The position numbers were made by a program, and so were the translations under genes. From NCBI GenBank assembly GCA_902363335.1, contig CABIZV010000001.1, positions 992,001 to 1,056,000 on the forward strand: a DNA stretch of 64,000 nt, written 5' to 3'. Shown here one piece after another: positions 29,162 to 37,411 of the stretch; positions within the stretch are counted from its first letter, which is position 1, and each line of letters opens with the position of its first letter. The notes under the pieces are model-generated. The model was given only the letters and a program-made list of their open reading frames with translations, had not been told where the DNA came from and did no database searches. The stretch comes from Enterobacteriaceae bacterium. Its GTDB lineage: Bacteria; Pseudomonadota; Gammaproteobacteria; Enterobacterales; Enterobacteriaceae.

Positions 29162-30253
29162 TCATAGCTTAGTTGATGTTATCCTTGCTTCAATAGCCTT
29201 ACCGATTTTAATAAACGGCCTTTCAATAAAAATATGAAGTAAGGTGGCAAAAGCAATACACACAGTAGCCAACAACATAAATTTAGAAATACCAACAAAT
29301 CCTTGCGGAAAGAAATCATTGTACTTACTTACACTATATATTATTGGATAATGAGAAATGTAGAGAGAGAATGAAATATCCCCTAAAAAGTTCAAAGCTT
29401 TCGATTGTTTTACTTCATTATTTTTTTCATACAATAAACAACCACACAGGAGTATAAGAGCCCAAAAGCCAAAGTCTTGCATGCCAAAGCCTGAATGGTT
29501 TGGTTTAAAATAAAATGAAACTGCCAGGCTAACGCACAGATAAAACAGTATAGATGAGACTTCTTTCCCAATCCTTAAACTAAAAGTGCTATATATTATA
29601 TATAAAAACATACCTATAACAAATTCTATTAAAATTGGCGCCCCTACAAATCTTAATAATGAAAAATATTCATGTCCTTCTGGGACTTTGGGAGCAGCAG
29701 TTCCGGCAATCAATACTTCGCCATTAAAATGGGTTTGAACAATAATAAATGGTAACAATATCAACAATGAGCATATAAACACCCTGTATCTATGATTTAT
29801 GAGCATAGCAACTGAAAATAATGCATAAAAGTAAATTTCATAAGTCAAAGTCCATGCCGGGCCAAGTAAGTTATAGCCGAAACCAGGGGAAGGAAGCGTA
29901 TAATCTCGGTGAATAAAAAATAAAGATCTTAAAATCAGTTCAATGGGATCTACATGATATAGTGCCAGATATCCAAATGCGAAAGTAACAATAAACGTAG
30001 GGTAAATTCTAAAGAATCTTCTAATATTAAAAACAATAATACTCCGCTGATTAACCGTAGAAGCGGCAATAATAAACCCACTAATCATAAAAAACAAATC
30101 GACACCAAATGCCCCGCCGCCAAATAATATGTATCCTAAATCTTTCTGCGCATAAACATCATTCAGAAAAAATCTAAAATGAAAAAAGACAACTAATAGA
30201 GCAGCAATACCACGTAACTGATGAATACTGTCTATGTTTTTTCTTTTTATCAT
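29162..30253 (-). CDS. Membrane O-acyltransferase (acyltransferase_3 family)
   Basis: A 363-aa integral membrane protein with about ten membrane segments. The N-terminus carries the family signature QLRGIAALLVVFFHFRFF, then GGGAFGVDLFFMISGFIIA with the conserved VDLFFMISGF block. Such enzymes acetylate O-antigen or other cell-surface sugars. ATG 30253 was chosen because it sits directly before the signature; in-frame codons run to 30313. The gene is strongly AT-rich against its neighbours, a sign of recent transfer. It could change the surface antigen and so phage adsorption. Confidence 0.85.
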   Translation of the reverse strand: MIKRKNIDSIHQLRGIAALLVVFFHFRFFLNDVYAQKDLGYILFGGGAFGVDLFFMISGFIIAASTVNQRSIIVFNIRRFFRIYPTFIVTFAFGYLALYHVDPIELILRSLFFIHRDYTLPSPGFGYNLLGPAWTLTYEIYFYALFSVAMLINHRYRVFICSLLILLPFIIVQTHFNGEVLIAGTAAPKVPEGHEYFSLLRFVGAPILIEFVIGMFLYIIYSTFSLRIGKEVSSILFYLCVSLAVSFYFKPNHSGFGMQDFGFWALILLCGCLLYEKNNEVKQSKALNFLGDISFSLYISHYPIIYSVSKYNDFFPQGFVGISKFMLLATVCIAFATLLHIFIERPFIKIGKAIEARITSTKL

Positions 30254-30313
30254 TCTACTCAACCCTAATTTTAAATAATTATAATTTATTATGGATCCAA
30301 ACCGCAAAATCAT

Positions 30314-30592
30314 AGCATCTATATCAATCTTGATCGAGACTCATCGGTACGTTATCGTTCATTAGATAAGCACTTGCCACCAGGATAAGAAAAATTGCTC
30401 TTTTTGAAGGATCACATCCGAATAGTGCACATTCATTTATGTTGCATCCATTTTGGACATGCCATCAAAGTACATTATTAAGAATATGCTCATCGCAAAA
30501 TTTTATACGCGAAAATGCTCGAGCATGGCCGTACGAGAGAATGTTGGTAGAGTTGTGCTAAATACGTTATAGAAAAATTAAAAGGCTAATAC
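30314..30592. other. AT-rich gap between acyltransferase and icd
   Basis: No gene can be supported in this stretch. It is AT-rich and contains only short frames. It likely holds the acyltransferase promoter and is the ragged edge of the islet next to icd. Confidence 0.5.
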
Positions 30593-30623
30593 AAAAACGG
30601 GAACCAACCGGCTCCCGTTCTCT
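30593..30623 (-). terminator. Intrinsic terminator of icd
   Basis: On the - strand ACGGGAGCC-GGTT-GGTTCCCGT followed by TTTT, about 20 bp past the icd stop. Confidence 0.85.
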
Positions 30624-30641
30624 TCTAACCCAGAATCTGGA

Positions 30642-31892
30642 TTACATATTCGCGATAATCGCGTCACCAAACTCTGAACATTTCAGCAGTTTAGCGCCTT
30701 CCATCAGACGTTCAAAGTCATAGGTCACGGTTTTGTTGTTGATAGCGCCTTCCATACCTTTAACAATCAGGTCAGCAGCTTCGAACCATTCCATATGACG
30801 CAGCATCATTTCAGCGGACAGGATGATAGAACCTGGGTTCACTTTATCCTGACCTGCGTACTTAGGTGCAGTACCGTGGGTCGCTTCAAACAGCGCACAT
30901 TCGTCACCGATGTTAGCGCCTGGGGCGATACCGATACCACCCACCTGAGCGGCCAGCGCATCAGAGATGTAGTCACCGTTGAGGTTCATACACGCGATAA
31001 CGTCGTATTCAGCAGGACGCAGCAGGATTTGCTGCAGGAATGCATCGGCGATCACATCTTTAATGATGATTTCTTTGCCGGTGTTCGGGTTCTTAATTTT
31101 CTGCCATGGGCCGCCATCAATCAGTTCGCCGCCGAATTCGTCGCGAATCAACTGGTATCCCCAGTCTTTGAACGCGCCTTCGGTGAACTTCATGATGTTG
31201 CCTTTGTGAACCAGGGTCAGAGAGTCGCGGTCATTGGTGATAGCGTATTCAATCGCCGCACGCACCAGACGCTTGGTCCCTTCTTCTGAACACGGCTTAA
31301 TACCGATACCGCAATGCTCTGGGAAGCGAATTTTTTTCACGCCCATTTCATCACGCAGGAATTTGATCACTTTCTCGGCGTCAGCGGAGTCCGCTTTCCA
31401 CTCGATACCCGCATAGATATCTTCTGAGTTCTCACGGAAGATAACCATATCGGTCAGTTCTGGGTGTTTAACCGGGCTTGGAGTGCCCTGATAGTAACGA
31501 ACTGGACGCAGGCAAACATAGAGATCCAGTTCCTGGCGCAGGGCAACGTTCAGGGAACGGATACCGCCGCCAACTGGCGTCGTCAGAGGACCTTTGATTG
31601 CAACACGGTAATCGCGGATGAGATCCAGCGTTTCGGCTGGCAGCCAGACGTCCTGGCCGTAGAGTTGGGTAGATTTTTCCCCGGTGTAAATTTCCATCCA
31701 GGAAATTTTACGCTCGCCTTTGTAGGCTTTTTCAACAGCGGCATCAACCACTTTGAGCATTGCCGGAGTCACGTCAATGCCGATACCGTCGCCTTCAATA
31801 AATGGGATAATCGGATTGTGTGGCACGTTCAGCTTGCCGTCTTTCAGGGTGATTTTTTGACCTTCCGCCGGAACAACTACTTTGCTTTCCAT
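30642..31892 (-). CDS. icd: NADP-dependent isocitrate dehydrogenase
   Basis: A 416-aa enzyme equal in length to E. coli Icd. It converts isocitrate to 2-oxoglutarate and CO2 in the TCA cycle. The motif GGIRSLNVALRQ holds the Ser that AceK phosphorylates, and NLNGDYISD and THGTAPKYAGQ belong to the metal and NADP sites. The C-terminus KCSEFGDAIIANM is close to the native E. coli end. In some enterobacteria phages such as e14 and 21 integrate here, but the frame looks undisturbed and no integrase is adjacent. It is divergent from rluE. Confidence 0.97.
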   Translation of the reverse strand: MESKVVVPAEGQKITLKDGKLNVPHNPIIPFIEGDGIGIDVTPAMLKVVDAAVEKAYKGERKISWMEIYTGEKSTQLYGQDVWLPAETLDLIRDYRVAIKGPLTTPVGGGIRSLNVALRQELDLYVCLRPVRYYQGTPSPVKHPELTDMVIFRENSEDIYAGIEWKADSADAEKVIKFLRDEMGVKKIRFPEHCGIGIKPCSEEGTKRLVRAAIEYAITNDRDSLTLVHKGNIMKFTEGAFKDWGYQLIRDEFGGELIDGGPWQKIKNPNTGKEIIIKDVIADAFLQQILLRPAEYDVIACMNLNGDYISDALAAQVGGIGIAPGANIGDECALFEATHGTAPKYAGQDKVNPGSIILSAEMMLRHMEWFEAADLIVKGMEGAINNKTVTYDFERLMEGAKLLKCSEFGDAIIANM

Positions 31893-32102
31893 TCACCTCT
31901 CCTTCGAGCGCTACTGGTGTGCTCGTCATCCTTTACGCCACAGGTTGTTGCCGCTACTACGCCCATTCCGTCTACCCGGAGATGCACTGTCTTACCGTCT
32001 TCCTGCAACACAAAGAGTTTGAGCATTTTTGTTAATGTTTTGTAATAAGCCTGTCAATACTACCTGATTGTTTGGCGCCATGAAAGACTCACGTTATTAG
32101 GC

Positions 32103-32108
32103 TATAAT
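32103..32108 (+). promoter_or_regulatory. Candidate -10 box of rluE
   Basis: A perfect TATAAT lies at 32103-32108, with no strong -35 visible. If it is used, transcription starts near 32115, past the in-frame ATG at 32107. Confidence 0.5.
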
Positions 32109-32754
32109 GCGCGAATCTATAAAGCCTGAAAATACTATGATTAAGACTTCATTTAGAAAAAACCAGCTTGAGCGATTCAGCTCACGACAAGCAACCAAAC
32201 AACGTAAAGATAACCAACCAAAACGCGTTATCTTGTTTAATAAACCCTATGATGTTTTGCCGCAATTTACGGATGAAGCGGGTCGTAGCACGCTAAAAGA
32301 TTTTATTCCCGTACAAAATGTGTACGCCGCCGGACGTCTTGATCGCGATAGCGAAGGCCTATTGGTGTTAACAAATGACGGTGCGCTACAGGCCAGACTC
32401 ACGCAGCCGGGCAAACGGACGGGTAAAATTTACTACGTGCAGGTTGAAGGAGAACCGACGGATGAAGCGCTGGAAGCACTACGCAACGGAGTGACGCTTA
32501 ACGATGGCCCGACGTTACCCGCCGGTATAGAGCGTGTTGACGAACCCGCATGGTTATGGTCGCGTACGCCCCCCATTCGCGAGCGAAAAGCCATTCCTAC
32601 CGCCTGGCTAAAAGTGACGCTATATGAAGGGCGTAACCGTCAGGTCAGACGGATGACGGCGCATGTTGGCTATCCGACGCTACGTTTGATTCGCTACGCC
32701 ATGGGGGATTACACGCTGGACAATCTGCCAAACGGACAATGGCGAGATGCCTGA
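32107..32754 (+). CDS. rluE: 23S rRNA pseudouridine(2457) synthase RluE
   Basis: A 215-aa RsuA-family synthase that isomerises U2457 of 23S rRNA. The catalytic motif GRLDRDSEGLLVLTNDG (Asp in RLD) is present, as are the PGKRTGKIYYVQVEG and GRNRQVRRMTAHVG blocks. The length and N-terminus match the annotated E. coli protein from ATG 32107. However a TATAAT overlaps that codon; if it is the promoter, translation must start at ATG 32137 (MIKTSFRKN), giving 205 aa. The basic N-terminal tail is not part of the catalytic fold, so both forms would be active. Confidence 0.93.
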   Translation: MRESIKPENTMIKTSFRKNQLERFSSRQATKQRKDNQPKRVILFNKPYDVLPQFTDEAGRSTLKDFIPVQNVYAAGRLDRDSEGLLVLTNDGALQARLTQPGKRTGKIYYVQVEGEPTDEALEALRNGVTLNDGPTLPAGIERVDEPAWLWSRTPPIRERKAIPTAWLKVTLYEGRNRQVRRMTAHVGYPTLRLIRYAMGDYTLDNLPNGQWRDA

Positions 32755-32766
32755 TTATCCGCCGCT

Positions 32767-32790
32767 GAGCGCGGGAAATTCTCCGCGCTC
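32767..32790 (+). terminator. Stem-loop after rluE
   Basis: GAGCGCGG-GAAATTCT-CCGCGCTC is a perfect 8-bp stem 13 bp past the stop, without a T tail; a weak terminator or processing site. Confidence 0.4.
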
Positions 32791-32883
32791 ACGATGGTGA
32801 TAATGAGCGTCAGCCATGCCAGTTTGATTTCTCCCTTCTCTTCTTTATATCCTTATCCTCTACTCACCCGATAAGGATGCCGC

Positions 32884-33345
32884 ATGTTCAAGCCCCATGT
32901 TACCGTTGCCTGTGTGGTTCACGCTGAAGGCAAATTTCTGATTGTTGAAGAGACGATTAACAATAAAGCGCTGTGGAATCAGCCTGCGGGTCATCTGGAA
33001 GCGGATGAAACGCTCGTCCAGGCCGCCCGTCGTGAGCTTTGGGAAGAGACCGGAATTAGCGCCACGCCGCAGCATTTCCTGCGGATTCATCAGTGGATTG
33101 CGCCTGACAAAACGCCTTTTTTGCGCTTTCTGTTTGTGGTTGAGCTTAGCGAAATGTGCGCCACGGAACCGCACGACAGCGACATTGACCGCTGCCTGTG
33201 GCTAAGCGCTGAGGAAATTCTTAACGCGAAGAATCTTCGTTCTGCGCTGGTTGCGGAAAGTATTCGCAGCTATCAGCAGGATGCCCGCTATCCGCTGTCG
33301 CTTATTGGCGAATTTAACTGGCCGTTTACAGAGGGTGTCAAGTAA
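32884..33345 (+). CDS. nudJ: Nudix phosphatase NudJ
   Basis: A 153-aa Nudix hydrolase. The Nudix box GHLEADETLVQAARRELWEETG spans about residues 38-59 with all conserved Gly, Arg and Glu positions. E. coli NudJ hydrolyses thiamine pyrophosphate precursors (HMP-PP) and nucleoside di- and triphosphates. ATG 32884 follows AAGGATG. It is the first gene of the nudJ-mnmA-hflD-purB run, conserved in enterobacteria, with mnmA beginning about 50 bp further on. Confidence 0.95.
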   Translation: MFKPHVTVACVVHAEGKFLIVEETINNKALWNQPAGHLEADETLVQAARRELWEETGISATPQHFLRIHQWIAPDKTPFLRFLFVVELSEMCATEPHDSDIDRCLWLSAEEILNAKNLRSALVAESIRSYQQDARYPLSLIGEFNWPFTEGVK

Positions 33346-33398
33346 AAGGCTGCGTGATAGAATATGCCGCCTTGAAGTCCAATGTCGTGAGTATTCCT

Positions 33399-34508
33399 AT
33401 GTCAGAAAGCCAGAAAAAAGTGATCGTCGGCATGTCCGGCGGTGTAGATTCCTCCGTTTCCGCCTACCTGTTATTGCAACAAGGTTATAAGGTAGAAGGC
33501 CTGTTCATGAAGAACTGGGAGGAAGATGACGGCGAGGAATACTGTACTGCGGCAGCCGATCTGGCCGATGCGCAAGCGGTTTGCGATAAGCTTGGCATTG
33601 AGCTGCACACGGTGAATTTCGCCGCCGAATACTGGGATAACGTTTTTGAACTCTTCCTTGAAGAGTACAAAGCGGGCCGCACGCCTAACCCGGATATTCT
33701 GTGCAACAAAGAGATCAAATTTAAAGCCTTCCTCGAGTTTGCCGCTGAAGATCTGGGGGCGGACTATATTGCTACCGGTCACTATGTGCGTCGCGCTGAC
33801 GTAAACGGTAAAAGCCAGCTCCTGCGCGGTCTGGACGGCAATAAAGACCAGAGCTACTTCCTCTATACCCTGGGTCACGATCAGGTCGCGCAAAGCCTGT
33901 TCCCAGTGGGTGAACTTGAGAAGCCGCAGGTGCGTAAGATAGCCGAAGAGCTGGATCTCATCACCGCGAAGAAAAAAGACTCCACCGGTATCTGTTTTAT
34001 CGGCGAGCGCAAGTTCCGCGAATTCCTCGGTCGCTATCTGCCTGCACAGCCGGGCAAAATAATCACCGTTGATGGTGAAGAGATCGGCAGCCATCAGGGG
34101 CTGATGTACCACACTCTGGGTCAGCGTAAAGGCCTTGGGATAGGCGGTATTAAAGAAGGTAGCGAAGAACCGTGGTACGTGGTTGATAAAGACGTCGAGA
34201 ACAACATCCTGGTTGTGGCTCAGGGTCACGACCACCCGCGTCTGATGTCCGTTGGGCTGATTGCCCAGCAGTTACATTGGGTTGACCGCGAACCGGTCAC
34301 CGGTACTTTCCGTTGTACCGTCAAAACCCGCTATCGCCAGACGGATATCCCTTGCACGGTGACCGCGCTGGACGCAGAACGTATTGAGGTTCGCTTTGAT
34401 GAACCTGTTGCCGCCGTCACCCCTGGTCAATCCGCCGTGTTCTATAACGGTGAAATTTGCCTCGGCGGCGGCGTCATTGAGCAGCGCTTGCCGCTGCCGG
34501 TAGCCTAA
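33399..34508 (+). CDS. mnmA: tRNA-specific 2-thiouridylase MnmA
   Basis: A 369-aa enzyme that thiolates U34 of Lys, Glu and Gln tRNAs with sulphur from TusE. The PP-loop SGGVDSS is near residue 13; the catalytic Cys lies in NPDILCNKEIKF and the second in TGICFIGER. The start MSESQKKVIVGMSGG matches E. coli (368 aa); the frame is open 45 bp further upstream, but without homology. It is followed 88 bp later by hflD. Confidence 0.96.
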   Translation: MSESQKKVIVGMSGGVDSSVSAYLLLQQGYKVEGLFMKNWEEDDGEEYCTAAADLADAQAVCDKLGIELHTVNFAAEYWDNVFELFLEEYKAGRTPNPDILCNKEIKFKAFLEFAAEDLGADYIATGHYVRRADVNGKSQLLRGLDGNKDQSYFLYTLGHDQVAQSLFPVGELEKPQVRKIAEELDLITAKKKDSTGICFIGERKFREFLGRYLPAQPGKIITVDGEEIGSHQGLMYHTLGQRKGLGIGGIKEGSEEPWYVVDKDVENNILVVAQGHDHPRLMSVGLIAQQLHWVDREPVTGTFRCTVKTRYRQTDIPCTVTALDAERIEVRFDEPVAAVTPGQSAVFYNGEICLGGGVIEQRLPLPVA

Positions 34509-34596
34509 CAATATTGAGCGTGACCCCGCACCTGCGGAGGTTCAACGTAGCCTGTCAGACGTCGCGACGTCGGGCAGGCGCCAACAAGGAGTGAGC

Positions 34597-35238
34597 GTGG
34601 CGAAGAATTATTATGACATCACCCTGGCGCTGGCCGGCATCTGCCAGTCCGCCCGTCTGGTGCAGCAACTGGCCCATCAGGGGCACTGTGACGGCGACGC
34701 GCTCCACGTCTCGCTAAACAGCGTTATCGATCTCAACCCAGACTCCACGCTGGGCGTTTTCGGTGGCAGTGAAGCCAATCTTCGCCTCGGCCTTGAAACC
34801 CTGCTTGGCGTGCTGAATGCCAGCAGCCGACAAGGCCTGAACGCTGAACTCACCCGCTACACGCTGAGTTTAATGGTGCTTGAACGTAAACTTGCCGCTG
34901 CCAAAGGCGCGATGGATACGCTCGGCAACCAAATTAACGGTCTGCAACGCCAACTGGACCATTTTGACTTACAGTCAGAAACCCTCCTCAGCGCTATGGC
35001 GGGAATTTATGTCGATGTGATTAGCCCGCTTGGCCCACGCATTCAGGTCACCGGCTCCCCTGCCGTTTTGCAAAGCCCACAGGTGCAAGCCAAAGTTCGC
35101 GCCTCGTTACTGGCCGGTATCCGCGCGGCGGTACTGTGGCACCAGGTCGGCGGTGGCCGCCTGCAGCTGATGTTTTCTCGTAATCGCCTGACTACTCAGG
35201 CCAAACAAATTCTTGCTCATTTAACCCCGGAGTTATGA
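34597..35238 (+). CDS. hflD: High-frequency lysogenization protein HflD
   Basis: A 213-aa inner-membrane-associated protein, equal in length to E. coli HflD, starting VAKNYYDITLALAGICQSAR. In E. coli it binds lambda CII and keeps it from DNA, so loss raises lysogeny. The GTG at 34597 has AAGGAG 5 nt upstream; a GTG at 34591 is inside that site. It lies 3 bp before purB. A phage CII-like gene in the same genome (20848-21402) makes this host factor relevant to the resident prophage. Confidence 0.94.
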   Translation: MAKNYYDITLALAGICQSARLVQQLAHQGHCDGDALHVSLNSVIDLNPDSTLGVFGGSEANLRLGLETLLGVLNASSRQGLNAELTRYTLSLMVLERKLAAAKGAMDTLGNQINGLQRQLDHFDLQSETLLSAMAGIYVDVISPLGPRIQVTGSPAVLQSPQVQAKVRASLLAGIRAAVLWHQVGGGRLQLMFSRNRLTTQAKQILAHLTPEL

Positions 35239-35241
35239 TCT

Positions 35242-36612
35242 ATGGAATTATCCTCACTGACCGCCGTTTCCCCTGTCGATGGACGCTACGGCGATAAAGT
35301 CAGCGCGCTGCGCGGGATTTTCAGCGAATACGGTTTGCTGAAATTTCGTGTACAAGTCGAAGTACGCTGGCTGCAAAAGCTGGCCGCACACGCAGCCGTC
35401 AAGGAAGTTCCAGCTTTTGCTGCCGACGCAAACGGTTACCTTGATAGCATCGTGGCTAACTTCAATGAAGAAGACGCCGCCCGCATTAAAACTATCGAGC
35501 GCACCACTAACCACGATGTGAAGGCAGTTGAGTATTTCCTGAAAGAAAAAGTTGCCTCCGTGCCTGAGCTGCACGCCGTGTCAGAGTTTATCCACTTTGC
35601 CTGCACCTCTGAGGACATCAACAACCTGTCCCACGCCTTGATGCTGAAAACCGCCCGCGAGGAAGTTGTCCTGCCCTACTGGCGTAAAGTTATCGATGCG
35701 ATTAAAGATCTGGCGGTACAGTATCGCGATATCCCCCTGCTCTCACGTACCCATGGTCAACCGGCTACACCGTCAACCATCGGTAAAGAGATGGCCAACG
35801 TGGCTTACCGTATGGAGCGCCAGTTCCGTCAGTTAGAACAGGTTGAAATTCTCGGTAAAATCAACGGTGCGGTCGGTAACTATAACGCCCACATCGCCGC
35901 TTACCCGGACGTTGACTGGCACCAGTTCAGCGAAGAGTTCGTCACGTCGCTGGGTATTCAGTGGAACCCGTACACCACGCAGATCGAGCCGCATGACTAT
36001 ATTGCCGAGCTGTTTGACTGCATCGCCCGTTTCAACACCATCCTTATCGACTTCGATCGCGATGTCTGGGGTTACGTTGCGCTGAACCACTTCAAGCAGA
36101 AAACCATTGCGGGTGAAATTGGATCATCCACCATGCCGCATAAAGTTAACCCGATCGACTTCGAAAACTCCGAAGGCAACCTGGGTCTGTCCAATGCACT
36201 TCTGCAGCATCTGGCGAGCAAACTGCCGGTTTCCCGCTGGCAGCGCGACCTGACCGACTCCACCGTATTACGTAACCTGGGCGTGGGTATCGGCTATGCC
36301 GTGATCGCTTATCAGTCCACCCTGAAAGGCGTGAGCAAGCTGGAAGTGAACCGCGATCGTCTGCTGGATGAACTGGATCATAACTGGGAAGTGTTAGCAG
36401 AGCCGATTCAGACCGTCATGCGTCGTTATGGCATTGAAAAGCCTTATGAAAAACTCAAAGAGCTGACCCGCGGCAAGCGCGTTGACGCCGAGGGCATGAA
36501 GCAGTTTATTGATGGTCTGGCGCTGCCAGAAGAAGAGAAAACCCGCCTTAAAGCCATGACGCCAGCGAACTACATTGGCCGTGCGACCACTATGGTTGAT
36601 GAGTTGAAATAA
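35242..36612 (+). CDS. purB: Adenylosuccinate lyase
   Basis: A 456-aa enzyme, the same length as E. coli PurB. It acts twice in purine synthesis, cleaving SAICAR and adenylosuccinate to release fumarate. The superfamily signature GSSTMPHKVNP (about 294-304) with the catalytic Ser loop and the SRTHGQPATP block with its His are clear. It starts right after hflD, so the two genes are cotranscribed. A long perfect stem-loop follows. Confidence 0.97.
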   Translation: MELSSLTAVSPVDGRYGDKVSALRGIFSEYGLLKFRVQVEVRWLQKLAAHAAVKEVPAFAADANGYLDSIVANFNEEDAARIKTIERTTNHDVKAVEYFLKEKVASVPELHAVSEFIHFACTSEDINNLSHALMLKTAREEVVLPYWRKVIDAIKDLAVQYRDIPLLSRTHGQPATPSTIGKEMANVAYRMERQFRQLEQVEILGKINGAVGNYNAHIAAYPDVDWHQFSEEFVTSLGIQWNPYTTQIEPHDYIAELFDCIARFNTILIDFDRDVWGYVALNHFKQKTIAGEIGSSTMPHKVNPIDFENSEGNLGLSNALLQHLASKLPVSRWQRDLTDSTVLRNLGVGIGYAVIAYQSTLKGVSKLEVNRDRLLDELDHNWEVLAEPIQTVMRRYGIEKPYEKLKELTRGKRVDAEGMKQFIDGLALPEEEKTRLKAMTPANYIGRATTMVDELK

Positions 36613-36620
36613 TTTCAACC

Positions 36621-36649
36621 TTCCCCTCCTTCACTCTGAAGGAGGGGAA
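36621..36649. terminator. Long perfect stem-loop after purB
   Basis: A 13-bp perfect stem (36621-36633 with 36637-36649, starting TTCCCCTCC) closes a 3-base loop 9 bp past the purB stop. No T run follows, so termination efficiency is uncertain. Confidence 0.6.
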
Positions 36650-36658
36650 ACGCCTGAT

Positions 36659-36693
36659 AATTTAATCAATGTTTATCTCCACAACGCCATAAT
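36659..36693 (+). promoter_or_regulatory. PhoP box and -10 of the phoPQ autoregulated promoter
   Basis: AATTTA-ATCAA-TGTTTA (36659-36675) is a PhoP-type direct repeat with 11-bp period, followed 12 bp later by CATAAT (36688-36693). The layout equals that of the E. coli phoP P1 promoter. Confidence 0.75.
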
Positions 36694-36736
36694 CGGCGTT
36701 AATATATTCATGTTATTAATTAAATGGAGATACAGT

Positions 36737-37411
36737 ATGCGCGTACTCGTCGTAGAGGATAACGCTCTGTTACGTCACCACCTGAAAGTTCAGCTCCAGG
36801 ATATGGGCCATCAGGTAGATGCCGCAGAGGATGCGAAAGAAGCCGATTATTATCTGGGAGAACACGTTCCCGATATTGCTATCGTCGATTTAGGGTTGCC
36901 GGATGAAGACGGCTTGTCGCTGATTCGCCGCTGGCGCAGCCATGATATTTCACTGCCTATTCTGGTGCTGACCGCCCGCGAAGGCTGGCAGGACAAAGTT
37001 GAAGTGTTGAGCGCGGGCGCCGATGACTACGTAACCAAACCTTTCCATATTGAAGAAGTATCAGCGCGGATGCAGGCGTTGATGCGGCGTAACAGCGGGC
37101 ACGCTTCACAGGTTATCTCCTTACCGCCCTTCCAGGTTGACCTTTCACGCCGCGAGCTCTCCATTAATGACGAGGTCATAAAACTGACCGCTTTCGAATA
37201 CACCATTATGGAAACGCTGATTCGCAACAACGGTAAAGTTGTCAGTAAAGATGCGCTCATGTTGCAGCTGTACCCGGACGCCGAATTACGCGAAAGCCAT
37301 ACTATCGATGTTCTGATGGGGCGTTTACGTAAAAAAATTCAGACTCAGTATCCTCACGACGTGATCATTACCGTGCGTGGTCAGGGCTATTTATTTGAAC
37401 TGCGCGCATGA
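36737..37411 (+). CDS. phoP: Response regulator PhoP
   Basis: A 224-aa OmpR-family regulator. The receiver domain has Asp51 as phosphoacceptor (AIVDLGLPDEDG), with acidic pocket Glu7/Asp8 and Lys in YVTKPF. The C-terminal winged helix is at about 125-222. It controls Mg2+ transport, lipid A changes and antimicrobial peptide resistance. ATG 36737 follows GGAGA and fits the family; the frame is open 27 bp upstream. The stop overlaps phoQ by 4 bp. Confidence 0.97.
   Translation: MRVLVVEDNALLRHHLKVQLQDMGHQVDAAEDAKEADYYLGEHVPDIAIVDLGLPDEDGLSLIRRWRSHDISLPILVLTAREGWQDKVEVLSAGADDYVTKPFHIEEVSARMQALMRRNSGHASQVISLPPFQVDLSRRELSINDEVIKLTAFEYTIMETLIRNNGKVVSKDALMLQLYPDAELRESHTIDVLMGRLRKKIQTQYPHDVIITVRGQGYLFELRA

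Noticed and set aside
30642..31892. icd as the prophage attachment site, as for phage 21 and e14
   Set aside because: icd has its native C-terminus and terminator, and the arm-like repeats beside int lie about 2.4 kb away; three non-phage-like genes stand between.
33471..34235. 254-codon - strand frame opposite mnmA
   Set aside because: Shadow of a conserved enzyme gene; no plausible start signal or protein-like pattern.
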